Origin: Prunella strophiata
Taxonomy: Eukaryota; Chordata; Aves; Passeriformes; Prunellidae
NCBI GenBank assembly: GCA_036583965.1
Contig: JAZBQD010000027.1
Location: forward strand, 30,697,001 to 30,761,000
Length of the DNA: 64,000 nucleotides
Reading direction: 5' to 3'
Positions 45,003-57,440 of the stretch are shown in pieces; positions within the stretch are counted from its first letter, which is position 1, and every line of letters starts with the position of its first letter. The position numbers were made by a program, and so were the translations under genes. The notes beneath the pieces are model-generated. The model searched no databases. It saw only the letters and a list, made by a program, of their open reading frames with translations, and was not told the origin of the DNA.

Positions 45003-48000
45003 CTCATTTCCAGATGATTTAACAGCCTTAATGAGTTTGCTACAGGCACTGGTCCCAGTGGAACGTGCTTGGATGATTTCCTTTCCTAAGGGTGTGTGTT
45101 GGGAAAACATTGGCACATTGGCTCTGAGTGTGTATCTGGAAGTTTTCTCTTTGTAGTTAATTCCAAGTCAACCACTTCAGGGCTGGCTTCCTAAGAACTA
45201 GAACTAGAATCTGCAAAAACCCCACATCAGAGTGACCTCTTGTGCTGGACTTTTGGACTTTTGAGGAGCCAGCTTGTGCTGTCAGATCCCAGGGAAAAGT
45301 GATATATAAGGTGCTTAATTCTTTTAGTACAGTGCAAACACACAATTACAGGACAAGCAAAGGACATGAGTTAAAAAAAACCCCACTTTTTGGCTTTTCT
45401 GTGATCCATAGTTTGACTTCTGACTTGACCTATGGCTTAATTGTAATATTTTTGGCCATAGCCTCATATTTGCAATTTAAGTATTTTAAAATTGGAAGCA
45501 GCTCTTGCACTGGGTCACAATGCTCTGAAGAACATCCAGGCCAAGTTTTTGCTCTTGAATTTCTTGCAAATCATCAGAGTGTCCAGCTCCTTTAATTTTT
45601 TAACTTTCCAAACTCTCTGAAAGATCTTCTTAGTTTCACACACCTTTGAATTGAACTTTAACACCATTAGGAATAGCTGCAGTTCACAGCTTTAAGGATT
45701 GTTCTTAAGAGTCTGGGATTAAGGGGCCAAAATAATTTAATTTGGCATCTGCACAAGGCTGAGTCTCAGTAGAGCAATTACCACAGAGCCAGGATCAGAG
45801 AGATCAGGGAAGTCAGAGCTGCTATAAACCATTTATACAGACACCCCAGTGCATGTGAGAAATGGGACTGGGGGGCAATGTCCTCTGCTCATAAATTAAA
45901 ATCATTTTTCTGCATCTACAACACACCAAGCGCAATACAATCTGTATATCCATGAGGCAGAATGGTCATGGTTATGACCTGAACAAGCATTTTACACCAA
46001 AAAATGCTGAAATAATGCAAGAGCCATACTCCTTCAAATGGGCCAGGATTTGATCCTAAACATGTGCTTAGGGTTGGCTTTCTTTGGAAGCCTCAAGGAA
46101 CTTCATCCCTGAGTTTCCTCCATATCAAATTGGGTTTCATTTCAACACTTGTGAAAGCCAACAAGGTGAAAGGGACCTGAAGCAATAAAGTTTGATAAAG
46201 TGTCACCAAAGGCTTCCATTTTTATGTTAAAACTTTTAAAGTTTATACTTTTTAACAGGAAACCAGTATCAAATATTCTGTTTCACATTTGCATTGAAGC
46301 AGAAGGGCAGGAGACTTTCTGGATTAAGAATTTTACAGTTTTGAATAGGAAATCTTCACAAGATCAAGTATTCCTTTTCACACATGCATTAAAACAGAAT
46401 TTTTAACATTTAAAATTTTTACACACATGCTAGAATTTTCCTATTTCATTAAAAAATGACACAAACTTGCAGTGTCTGAAACATGAAGTCAGGACTTCCT
46501 GTTCACTTACACTTCATTCCTGTCTGCAGGAAAACCAACTGTGGAATGGAATGTTATTCACCAAAAATAACAGACATTGATTTCATCCCAGGAGCTCCTT
46601 AAGTGTTCCCTGTCTTCAAATATGCACCAACACTCTCTTTTCCTTTGCAAATTGGTTCCAAATTAAGATTTAATCCCACAATTTCTTCACACTGTTAATG
46701 ACAAACCACTTCCTTTTATTTATTTTTGAGTTTTTGTGTACTCATTTCCATCAATGTTTTGCAAGTCAAGAATTAATGTGAGCAACTCTTCTCTGTTGAT
46801 GATTCTTAGCCCTTCTCCTTGTCCTACTGAGAAGCTCAAGTTTAGTCAGTTTATCCTAGAAGACATCCCATAATTATAATTTTCCTTGCTAATAAAAACC
46901 TTATTAAAAGCAATTCAGAATTTTCAGAATATTGTAAAACCTTCTGTACATTTGTACCAAAAACCCCACCATGTGTAAAAGTTGTTTTATCTTTGTGTGA
47001 TTTTAGGAACATGCCCTGCAAGTGTGACCTAATCAAAATGTTCACTCTTTGTTTTTGCTACACTGTAAGTGTTCTTCTTATTTTTATTTAATTTTTTTTT
47101 CTTTTTTTAAATTCACACTGTATGCCTAATGAACATATTGAGTATTGCAAAGATTCAGTTGGGCTAATTACATTTTAACATGGAAATCATCAAAAGAGCA
47201 ATTTGGGGGAAAAAATAACACCCCATGTCTGCTGCAAACATTGCTTCCACCACTTGGCAAGCCTGAGACCTTCATTAATATTTCTTTTTCCATCTCCCTG
47301 TTAACTCATCTTTTTAAAAATACCATGGGAGATAGGAAATGGAGCTGATCCCACATTATTACAGTAATGGAAGCCCTCTGTTCACAGCCTTTCATTTTGA
47401 TTGCATCTCTTTCATAAAGTACAGAAAAAACCCCCGAGTCTGAACATTTGGCATGTCCAAATTGCTTTAATCTTGCAATGATTTTACACTTGAAAGGCCA
47501 ACAGCACTACAGCCAAACTACTCAATATTTGCTGCAGATTCAACCCTAATTTATTTCTTCTTCCAAACATTTGTTTTTTATTTGACAGCCAGGAAAACAC
47601 ACCACCCACAAGTTTCAGTGGGGACTGGGCTGGAATAATGTGGCATATTATCTAAAAGACACAGTTCTTTGAGACTTTTAATGAAATATATTACCAAAAT
47701 GCTTTTGCTTTCTGTGGGTAATTCTTGAAATAATACAGAGACTGCAAAATCTGATGATTTGCCACATTAAATACATATAAACTCGTGTATATAACAGTCA
47801 TTAAACTGAATGTTATACACTCATATGCAATGTGCATATACTCATATATCCAATTTAACAATGTAAATGTGCTAGTCTATTTATATATCTACAAACACAC
47901 TTTGTTTTGCAACCCACCATTCCTTCTGCTCTCCTTAAAGTTTATTTTCTGTGGATTTACAGGTTCAAACCTCAGGTAGCAGCCTGTGGTTGTAAAGGGT

Positions 48001-50699
48001 AGCAAAAAAAAGCGAGTTAGGAAAGAATGGGACTGAAAATCTGGGAGTTAGAGGGGTAGAAAACTGGGATTATCTGGGAATAAAAGTTGTGCAGTGACAT
48101 TTGTCCTCAAAAAGAACTCAAGTTAGGAAAGCTTGGGAATATGAGATTTTTAGAGCTAAGAGAAGAGACTGTACAAAAAGTGGGATGGTGGAAAAGAAAC
48201 TAATTTAGATGCAAACAATTAGCTTAATTAGAATAAAGAAGGGGTAAAGTTTGAAGGTGGTGGGAAGAAGCAGTTGTGTCTCTACTCAGCACAGCTCAAA
48301 CTGTCCAGAAAGTCAAATGGAATTACCAGAGTAATTCCACTTTCTTTCAATTGCAGCAGACAACAATATTTATTGCTTAAACCTCTGTCTCCCAGAATCC
48401 ACTTGCTTTCATTCATCTCCTTGATTTCTTTGGACAGTTCTGAAGCTGCCATGAACTATTTCCTGGGATTTTGACATGTCTCCTACCTTGCCAAGACACA
48501 AATATAAAATGAGTTTTGCTTCTGTATTTCACACTCCAGTCAGGTTGGATAACCATGAGAAAAATGGACTCTCAGTTGATATGGTGCAGGTCAACCATGG
48601 AGTAGCCAAAAAGTGAGAACACTTCCAGGCCTATTTCCATTTTTTATATATATATATACAATTCTAGATGTTTTCCATCTAATATCATCTTTATTGCTCA
48701 AGAAACTCCTGCATAGAATCACTGAGTGAAACATAAACTCAGGAAAATTAAACTGCATTTAGTTCACAGACTTCTGGAAACAGAGCAAGTGTCAATTCAT
48801 CTGCACTTCAGACTGTTTTCCCTGATATTTCTGGGAAAAATTACTGCCCATAAGTGCATATTTTTGTCTTACCTCTTTTCCCTTTGGAGTGCATTGAGGG
48901 CAATTCTAAGGACTTCTGATTTCCCAGAATAAATGAGTTTTGTGAGTGTTTTAGGATAAAAATGCCTTTCTTCAGTAAATAAGAGGAACTTTTGCAGTGA
49001 ATTCAGCCTTTCTAGCATAGTTGTACCTTCAGAATTAGGGAGCATCCTGAAGAAACTTAATGTCCTTTTGCAAATGGATTTATTGTTTGGAAAAAAAATG
49101 TTAGATTTCTTTAAAACAGCTCTGCAAATCTAAGACCTCTCCTATCCTTAGAGTGAATAACTAAAGTAGTTATAACAGCACCAGAACTTGTTGGAAAAAT
49201 GAAATTATTTCCGTTTCCACAATGGAAATAAAATGAAACATTAATGAAGGTGATGAAAATTAACTTGGGTTTTAAGTGTCCAACTGGGCAGGTGGAAAAA
49301 ACCCATTCACTGTAAACTAAAGCCATCTCTCAGTCCTCAAATCTTTGAAATATTGGAAGAATTTAGGCCACCATCATCCTGCAGGAGATTCAAAGCAATA
49401 GAGTGTTCAATATTTACAGTTCCTTGGAAATCTGGTTTTTCTGATTTTGGGAAGCAGCTTTCCAGCCATGTGTGCACACAGAGAAAACCATTAATTAAAA
49501 ATGCTCACGCAGAGAATCCCTTTAAACCTGGGCAATAAGAGCTGCAAAAGAGTTGAGAGCAAACATCTGCAGCTACTGTATCCCAGGTTATTGGTAATTA
49601 TTCCCTTTGGAATTTATTAGGCTTGTGTAGGCAAAATAAACCCTCCAGTTTAGAGCAGGCAATAGAAGTCCCTCCCCTGGCACCCGTAAAGCTCCACAGC
49701 TCCTGTCTAAGCACTTTAGGAAAGGTTGGGATTGAATTCCCCAAAGCCAAATCACAGCACAATGCAGTGCTCTTGTTCCACTTTCCAGGCATTTAAGTAT
49801 CTTTTCCAACTTCCACAAGATAAATCTATCTGCAACCAGAGTTTTTCCAGCTCCAGAAAAGCCCCAGGTGCTGAATTATTCCAAATCTCTGCCTAAAACT
49901 TAACTGAAATGCAACCTAGGACTGATACACTCACAAATTATGCACAACCACTTATATTTTTTTTTTAATTTTTAGTCTGCTTAATCTGTCCACTCTAATT
50001 CCTCTTATTGCTCCTCTGCAAGATTTTTATTGGATTATTGATCCTTCAGAAAGTGCTGCAACAAGTTGCCCTGTCATTATTTTAATAAAGGCAAATAACT
50101 TTAAACAGAAAGGGCTACAAAGCATTTCTATTGTGCAGCAAAAAACATGGCCTAATTTCAAGATTTTTCCTTTTTTTTTTTTCCAAGATACTTGATTCAC
50201 AATATTTTTCAGTTTCTTCACAAGTGTTTGGATATCAATTTAGTCTTCTTTAAGAGCTGAGATTAAAAAATGAGGTAAATATCATCTAAACATTTACTCC
50301 CATCCCCACTATGTAGCTGAAACCCTCCCAGGGAGATCTTCAGATTTATATTAATTTTTTTCAATTTTCAAGGCTTTGCAAAAATTATCTTGCACATGAC
50401 TATGAGAAAATGCAGAACTTAGGTTCTCAAAAAGCATTTATCATATTTTCCTGTGTAATTGTTTATTGATTGATTGATTTATAACTCAAACAATGTTTGA
50501 TTTTTATAATGTCATCCATCCATGATCTTTATTTGCCATTAAAGCAACTGGTAGGAAAACACCTTCACAATTTTCTAAAATGCCTTATAAAACATGTACT
50601 AGTAAAAATTACTTATCTAGAGTAATATGTGCACCATTAATTAATTAATTGATTAATTTAAGATGAAAAAATCCTCTGATTGCATAGAGCCCAGACTCC
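45003..50699. other. 5.7-kb AT-rich stretch, no repeats recognised
   Basis: The longest element-free interval of the window. I see no CR1, LTR or convincing exon. A (TA)n run lies near 48641-48658, and GATT and TTAA runs lie near 50463-50480 and 50637-50660. The lack of recognisable transposons may reflect constraint or age. Confidence 0.45.
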
Positions 50700-50704
50700 T
50701 CTTC

Positions 50705-50816
50705 AAAGCAGGTCTGACCAGATCAGGGTTGTTCTGAGACCTGACCAGTCAAGTTTGAAAATCTTTAGGGGTGGAGATTTCTCGGCAAATTGTTCCAATA
50801 TTTGATCATCTTCAGA
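50705..50816 (-). mobile_element. CR1: Probable CR1 internal fragment, old
   Basis: Reverse CR1-like block: 'ggggtggagatttctcggcaaattgttccaatatttgatcatctt' fits the complement of the CR1 'gtggtcaaacactggaacag...ctccacc' region. Heavily diverged. Confidence 0.5.
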
Positions 50817-50930
50817 ACAAACAAACAAAACAAAACCAAAACAAAACAAAGACAAACAAAAAAAAACCCCAACAAAACCCCAAAAACCCCAAAACCACAA
50901 ACAAAAAAAAAACCAAATACATTAAATTAA
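50817..50930. repeat. A/C-rich low-complexity tract
   Basis: AAAC, AAAAC and AACCCC-type words with long A runs, directly right of an old reverse CR1 piece. Confidence 0.85.
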
Positions 50931-51175
50931 TTAACTAATCAAATAATGCATTTAGATTTCATTGTGTTCTTACTGTCTCTTTTCATCACCCCACACTCTC
51001 CACCACTACCGTCTTGGTGAACTTATTACTAAAACATCCCATGATTTTTAATTAATAATTTAATAATTAATTTCCTTGTCAGTACCATATGGACACAGGC
51101 CAGACTAATAACTCTAATAACTATTCAAAATCAATAAATAAACAAAGAGGCATAGTATTTGCCAAAGTTAAAGGC

Positions 51176-51416
51176 CCATGGATCACCAAGAGAATTAATA
51201 AGTCAAAAGAACAGTATTGCCAACTCTTTAAATTTTGGGAATTTTTGTAGGGAAAGAGAACATCCTTCTGCTTTATTCTGGAGTGAACAAATCCAGCTCT
51301 TCTGTATTTGGATCCTGGGACATTTCTGAAGCTGGATGAGTGCCAAGCCCAGCAACACAATCAGTGTAATTCCATTTATGTTTGTCTGCGAGGCTGACCA
51401 GGGGATCACTGCACAT
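51176..51416 (+). repeat. 241-bp direct repeat, left copy
   Basis: Identical to 51918-52158 except two substitutions (239 of 241). It begins CCATGGATCACCAAG and ends CACTGCACAT. Unique sequence lies on its left and the AAAC array starts three bases to its right. Confidence 0.97.
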
Positions 51417-51418
51417 TG

Positions 51419-51918
51419 AAACAAACAAACAAACAAACAAACAAACAAACAAACAAACAAACAAACAAACAAACAAACAAACAAACAAACAAACAAACAA
51501 ACAAACAAACAAACAAACAAACAAACAAACAAACAAACAAACAAACAAACAAACAAACAAACAAACAAACAAACAAACAAACAAACAAACAAACAAACAA
51601 ACAAACAAACAAACAAACAAACAAACAAACAAACAAACAAACAAACAAACAAACAAACAAACAAACAAACAAACAAACAAACAAACAAACAAACAAACAA
51701 ACAAACAAACAAACAAACAAACAAACAAACAAACAAACAAACAAACAAACAAACAAACAAACAAACAAACAAACAAACAAACAAACAAACAAACAAACAA
51801 ACAAACAAACAAACAAACAAACAAACAAACAAACAAACAAACAAACAAACAAACAAACAAACAAACAAACAAACAAACAAACAAACAAACAAACAAACAA
51901 ACAAACAAACAAACAAAC
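51419..51918. repeat. (AAAC)125 uninterrupted tetranucleotide array
   Basis: Exactly 500 bases of AAAC with no interruption that I can find. None of the six frames contains a stop, so KQTN-type and FVCL-type open frames up to 299 residues cross it; none is a gene. The array sits precisely between the two 241-bp direct repeats. Confidence 0.98.
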
Positions 51919-52158
51919 CATGGATCACCAAGAGAATTAATAAGTCAAAAGAACAGTATTGCCAACTCTTTAAATTTTGGGAATTTTTGTAGGGAAAGAG
52001 AACATCCTTCTGCTTTATTCTGGAGTGAACAAATCCAGCTCTTCTGGATTTGGATCCTTGGACATTTCTGAAGCTGGATGAGTGCCAAGCCCAGCAACAC
52101 AATCAGTGTAATTCCATTTATGTTTGTCTGCGAGGCTGACCAGGGGATCACTGCACAT
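51918..52158 (+). repeat. 241-bp direct repeat, right copy
   Basis: Right partner of 51176-51416, 742 bp downstream and in the same orientation. It is followed by unique sequence (ggaattaggggttg). The near-identity implies a very recent duplication or an assembly event. Confidence 0.97.
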
Positions 52159-52255
52159 GGAATTAGGGGTTGATGGGAAGCTTTAATTTCTACTCTACAC
52201 TGCCAATTTTCCTGCTTTATCTTCCTTCTCTTCCTTCTTCCTGCAGCAGAAAGGG

Positions 52256-52296
52256 TTATTCTTATTAATACCCTATTATTCTTATTAATACCCCTA
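52256..52296. repeat. 20-bp tandem duplication
   Basis: TTATTCTTATTAATACCCTA is followed directly by the same unit with one extra C. Confidence 0.88.
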
Positions 52297-52402
52297 CAGA
52301 GACTCCCTGGTTATCACTGAATGTGCCAAAATTCCAAGCACAAAACAGGAAATCACTGTTGCCACTTAACCTCCAGGAGGTGAATGTGGAATTGCACCCT
52401 GG

Positions 52403-52452
52403 AATACAGAACCACAGAGTCATGGAATCACAGAAAGGTTTGGACTCATCCT
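52403..52452 (-). mobile_element. CR1: CR1 LINE 3' tip, minimal
   Basis: Reverse CR1 tip only: 'gaaccacagagtcatggaatcacagaaaggtttgg'. Confidence 0.5.
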
Positions 52453-54973
52453 CTCAGTAAAGAGCTTCTTGCTAAGATAAACCATTAGTTCAATTTTCCT
52501 GTTATCAAATAATGAGAAGACAGTAATGAATATGGAGATTATTCAATAAATGTGGAACATAGGAAATGCTGGGTTGCTCTGATGCCCCTGGCAGCCCATG
52601 AATTGAACTTGGAAGCAATTTTCTCCTTTCTGGTAAGCAAAGAGGTGGCACCCAAGTTTTACCTTGTGTCTTGGAATACCAATTAAAATCTGAAAAGTCT
52701 TTAACTCTGTGTGTTGCAATTAATTCTGATCCATTCGTTCATTTCAGGGAGTCCATACAGCGTTTAAAGTACCAATTTGGATACAAACTCATCAGTCCAC
52801 AAAATGTCCCCAAAAAGGTTCCAGATGCAGCAAAACTGTCACGAATTAGATTTGGTAAATTAACATGAAACCTAGATACTTCAGCCACCAAAAGTTGAAT
52901 GGAAGTGCAGAATTCTCAAGTAAAGGCAGAAGATTTCTGTAAATGAAATTTCAATGATATCATCTACCTTACAACTTACACTCTATCCCATGATTAGAAA
53001 CTGAAATTTGGAGTTCTTCCTTCTCAAGAACTGTAAGAATTATTCAAACAACACAAATGAGTTCACCCAAGGACACAATTATGGTGAATTGAATGCAGCA
53101 ACACTAGGGCAAAGTTTAATCTCAAGAGGAAGATCAAAATGGCATTTTATATAAAACCTGATTTGCAACTCATTACCAGGACAAAAATCTTGCATATGGC
53201 CATCCTGACATTTGTTTAGCAGAGGAGGCAGAAAAAACACCCTGATATCTTTTGTGTCAAAGACAAGGGTGATTTGCTTCCACACATTTCTTCCCTTTGT
53301 GCCACCCTCCTTTCCTTTGCCAAGTACTTCTGTGCATGCTGGAAAACTCCTCTCTTTGATTACCATGTCCTGGTGACAAAATGCTGAGTCCATTCTGGTT
53401 ATTAATGATAATGAGAAATTAAGAAATCAGATGAGAGGGTCCATAAATCCTTGGGAGAGAAGGCCCAGGCTAAGTGTTTGTGTTGTTGTGGTGATTATCA
53501 GAGCTAATACATCCTCCCATCTCTAATAGCAACATGAGGCCAGGTTCTCAGGGAGGATAAATCATTCTGCTTCTTGTACTATAAAGGATTTTGCTTGGTT
53601 GGCAGGTTGGGTTTGTTTTATTTCAGTGTTTTTGTTCTGTACAATGAATTAAGGCCTCTCTCCTCCCACAGAACAGCTCCCCCATGATGGGAGCTCTGAC
53701 TTGTGTAATTGAATATATCTTTTCTCCAAAACTCAACCATTGCATTAATAGCCCATTTTTCAGGTATTTTCACAGTATAAATACTTTTAAAATACTTTTT
53801 TTTTTTTTTTTCTGTATTATTTTGGTCATCTGTGGCAAAGCCAAACAATGACCTGAAAATTTTAATTTTTAAAAAGAGACAAACAAAACTCAATGACTGA
53901 CCTGAAAATGCCAGCTCTTTTACCTGCTGGCTTTGCTGTTAAATCAAGAACCTACCCCAGTAAATCCCAAGAGTTCAGGATGTTGGAGACACTAATATTT
54001 CTTTTGTTAGAGCAGCAGCTCTGTCTCGTTGAGAGCACAGACCAAGGTGTCTTGTAACTTGCCCAGTCAAGCATTGAAGAAAAATTACTCAATCCATTTT
54101 CCAAATCTGTGTGCTTTCTCCCCAATTATTTCTTAATGTGCTTTTTGACAAATTGTCAGGAAGGGAAGTTAGCAGGCTTGGCTTCTCTGTTCAAACATGC
54201 CAAGCAACAAGGAGCCAAGACCTCTGAGTGGGAATCCAGCCTGGAAAGGTGGTGGCTGTGCAGACTTGGGGTCTGGAATAGCAGGGAAAAAAAAAATACA
54301 GGTGGTGGTGGCAGTGCTGTCCTGGGTGTTTGTCTGGGAAAATACATCAAAGAGGAGGAACTGATCAGAGAAGATATTATTACTATGTTTTTAATAAAGA
54401 AAATGCATAGAGACTTTGGTTTTATGGTGAGAGATGCAGTCCATAACAGAGGTCTGTGCATGCATTCTGAAGTGTTTATTTTCATATTTTCAATAAAAAT
54501 AATGTCTAAGCCAAGTGATTAGAAAGCACATGGAATTTGCACTGATTCCATGTATTAAAGGAATATATGTTCTGTTTAAATTAATGTGTTGTGCCCCAAA
54601 TGCTTACTGGGAAAGCAGACCAGAAGGGAAATGGCACAAGGAGTGTTTCCATCTGGAACAAAGTACATCCAGCTTTATCCTTTTCCACATTTATTTAACA
54701 ATATCAACCCTCTATAAGACCTGATTTCTCAGAACTGAAATGTTTGATTCCATTTTGCAAAGTCAAAGTTTGAGATATTGACAGGCATTTCAAGCCAGGG
54801 TGTGTTTGGAGGGAAGGGAATGGTGCTGCCCTGCCACAAGGCAGGGGATCCTTCAAAAGGGGTGGGAACTCTGCTTTAGGGAGGACATGATGACAAACCA
54901 GTTGGAATTTACCTGTAAGTATTGCTGAAAAAGAGGCAAAACTGCAGGGGTAGTCTGAATTAATGAGGGGGAA
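52453..54973. other. 2.5-kb stretch with one candidate exon
   Basis: No transposon recognised. It contains the candidate exon at 52748-52854 and a T16 run at 53796-53811. The 137-aa open frame at 54109-54522 has no motif. Confidence 0.45.
52748..52854 (+). other. Candidate coding exon, best supported of the set
   Basis: A 107-bp segment after ctgatccattcgttcatttcag and before a TTTG/gtaaat donor. Only one frame is open, reading ESIQRLKYQFGYKLISPQNV and ending KLSRIRF. Phases are 2 and 1. Two CpGs lie inside and a third just upstream, in CpG-depleted surroundings. It joins 41546-41675 (AG plus G) and 59554-59756 (G plus TA) in phase. I do not recognise the family. Confidence 0.28.
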
Positions 54974-55145
54974 TAAAGAGAAGCTGTGGCTGCCCCTGGA
55001 TCCCTGGCAGTGTCCAAGGCCAGGTTGGACAGGGCTTGGAGCAACCTGGGATAGAGGAAGGTGTCCCTGCCCATGGCAGGGGTGGGACTGGATGGGCTGT
55101 AAGGTCCCTTCCATCCCAAATCAATCCAGGATTCTGGGATTTTGT
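54974..55145 (+). mobile_element. CR1: CR1 LINE 3' end, left arm of an inverted pair
   Basis: Sense CR1: 'aagagaagctgtggctgcccctggatccctgg', 'ggttggacagggcttggagcaacctggga', 'ccctgcccatggcaggggtggg', ending 'ccaggattctgggatttt'. Close match in reverse to 55527-55712. Confidence 0.93.
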
Positions 55146-55526
55146 GGTCCTGCATTACAGCAATGAACATGTGAACCACATGCCTACCTGTGAGAGACAT
55201 TCATGCAAGTCCAACCACAGGAAATTTACATGAGTTTTTTCCATTGTGTGCTGCATTTTCAGTGAAATTCCCCCTGGTCCCCAGCAGCCTGTGCTTTTTG
55301 CTCTCTTTTGGACACTGAGAGCCTCTGCAATCATTCTGACACACACAGAAGCAAGCTGCCTATTTAAAACCAGATGACACTTTAGTGACAGTTAAAATGT
55401 TTTTATTTGATGCCTATGCTTGTCTTTAGCCTTCTAAAGTGTTTTTAGGCACTTCCAGCTCTGTATAAATGTGAGATAATTTCTGTTATTGAAAAGTTTC
55501 AATAATCTGTCATACTACAGGACTGA
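55146..55526. other. Spacer between inverted CR1 copies
   Basis: About 380 bp of sequence between the two CR1 arms. No gene or repeat recognised. Confidence 0.45.
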
Positions 55527-55712
55527 CAGAATCATAAAAACCCAGACTGGTTTGTGTTGGAAAGGACCTTAAAGCCCATCCAGTGCCACCCCTGCCATGG
55601 GCAGGGACAACTTCCACTAGCCCAGGTTGCTCCAAGCCCTGTCCAACCTGGCCTTGGACACTTCCAGGGATCCAGGGACAGCCACAGCTTCTCTGGGCAC
55701 CCTGTGCCAGGG
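55527..55712 (-). mobile_element. CR1: CR1 LINE 3' end, right arm of an inverted pair
   Basis: Reverse CR1: 'acagaatcataaaaacccagactggtttgtgttggaaaggacc', 'ccatgggcagggacaacttcca', then 'cttctctgggcaccctgtgcc'. Confidence 0.93.
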
Positions 55713-56799
55713 CAGACACAGCATAATAACAAGTTATAATTCTATTTTTGGGTGTAGTTAGAAGCTCTGTGTGATGTCCTTTGCTGGTGGTGGCAATGGA
55801 GAGCTACAGATAGTCAGAATTCTTTGGAAGAATTCCAAAAAATTCCATTCCCCACCACCAGTGGTACTGGTGCAAAGATCTCCTGTATTGCCATGGACTT
55901 GCCCCAAGCCTTAGCCTAAAGAATTTAAAGTTTAAACATGAACCAACTGTCTGCAGTTCCCAAACACATCAATGGAAATATGTACTTGGACATTTAATTA
56001 TGGAGGTTGGGTTTTGCAAGGCATTCAGTTCTAAATAAAACATTCTAATAAGAACTAAAAAGTCCTAAAAACAGAGGTGCAGGAGAGTGAGGCAGGAAGA
56101 GAAACTTGTCTCACACTCTTTCTTCCAAGAAGGAGGATGTGGGCCTGGTAAAGTGGATGGGTGTTGTTTATATTCCATATGGGATATAAGGAAATGAGGT
56201 TTAGAAAAGTTCTCTCTCACCACTCCCATTATGATGCCTTCATCTATCACATTTATTTAATATGAAAAATAAATATAAATAAAAGCAAGGAAAATATTTT
56301 GGAAAAAGGATATTTAGGCAATATAGAGTTATTAAATTCTTAGAGTATCCATGAAAACTGGCAAGAGTAGAGACAAGAATATTTGGCTGATTGAAAAGGA
56401 GGAGCAGAGCCCCTGGTCAGAAACCATTGTGAGCTCAGAAATTCCCAAGTGACTGAGCAAGGCACAGTGGGAATGGGCAGCCAGTCATGGGAGAGTGGAA
56501 ACAAAGCTGCAGCAGCAAAGATTAAATGGATCATGCTGCACACAGAACTTGAGATTTAGTATTTCAAGTAATTCCCTCCCATTCCTTCCTTAAAATAAAC
56601 ACATTATTCTCCCACAGACTGGATCCTGCTCTTACATTTACCAGAAACCTCAGTGTCTTGGTACTTTTTCTGCTAAAAACCTTCACTCCAGAACTGTTTC
56701 CAAAACATTCACAGGGACGTTTTTGGTGCATTATTCCAGTTTATCAGTAGCTTTTACTCCAGAAAACTTCATTGTGGAATGGCATTGGAAAAGGCAGGT
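55713..56799. other. AT-rich stretch, nothing recognised
   Basis: No gene or transposon recognised in about 1.1 kb. Confidence 0.45.
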
Positions 56800-56880
56800 C
56801 AGCTGCCTCTAAAAAAGGGCAGCTTGGACTCGATGATCCTTGTGTGCCCCTTCCCACTGAGGATATCCTGTGATTCTGTT
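56800..56880 (+). mobile_element. CR1: CR1 LINE 3' tip
   Basis: Sense CR1 tip: 'gcagcttggactcgatgatccttgtgtgccccttcccactgaggatatcctgtgattctgtt'. The A/C-rich tract starts at the next base. Confidence 0.75.
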
Positions 56881-57130
56881 AAAAAAAAAAAACAAAAAAA
56901 CCAAACCAAACCAAACCAAACCAAACCAAACCAAAACAAAACAAAACAACAACAAAAACCCCAAAACAAACAAAAATACAAAAAATAACCAACCAAACAC
57001 AAAAACAAGCAAACAAAAATCAAAACAAACAAACAAAACCCACAAAAACAACTACAAAAAACAAACAAACAAAAAACCCAAAAAACCCACAAAAAAAAAA
57101 AAACAAAAAATCAAAACAAAACCAAAAAAA
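56881..57130. repeat. A/C-rich tract with (AAACC)n core
   Basis: A12, then about seven AAACC pentamers (near 56898-56933), then 200 bases of A runs broken only by C and rare T. Extreme strand asymmetry: G is almost absent on the plus strand. Confidence 0.93.
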
Positions 57131-57440
57131 GGGATAAGTTTTTGCTTATATATTTTCCTTATATTAATATATAAGAAAATATTATATTTATTAATATACA
57201 AATAATTATGAATGTAATTAACATAATAGCATATTAAATATTAATAATGTATTAATTATACATAATATGTAATTAATATAGTATCATATATGGTTATGTA
57301 TAATATATTATACATAATTATATGTATTATATTGTATATTATATATAATTATGTATATAATATACATAATTGATATTTTATTTATTATATATAAGGATAT
57401 ATATTTTTATTTATATATATTATTATAAATGTATATATAA
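57131..57440. repeat. A/T-rich low-complexity block
   Basis: Dominated by TATA, ATTA and TAAT words with many short palindromes. G and C are nearly absent. Such blocks unwind easily and are typical of unstable or matrix-attached DNA; function not shown. Confidence 0.9.

Noticed and set aside
51203..52102. Open frames of 170-299 residues on both strands
   Set aside because: They are translations of (AAAC)n, which has no stop codon in any frame. Composition is a four-residue repeat with no domain.
51176..52158. Small LTR retrotransposon with 241-bp LTRs
   Set aside because: The repeats lack TG...CA ends and target duplication, and the interior is only AAAC.
54109..54522. Exon-like segment with acceptor at 54159 and a CTGGAAAG/gtggtg donor
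   Set aside because: Phases 0 and 2 do not fit between the neighbouring candidates, there are no CpGs, and the donor is weak.
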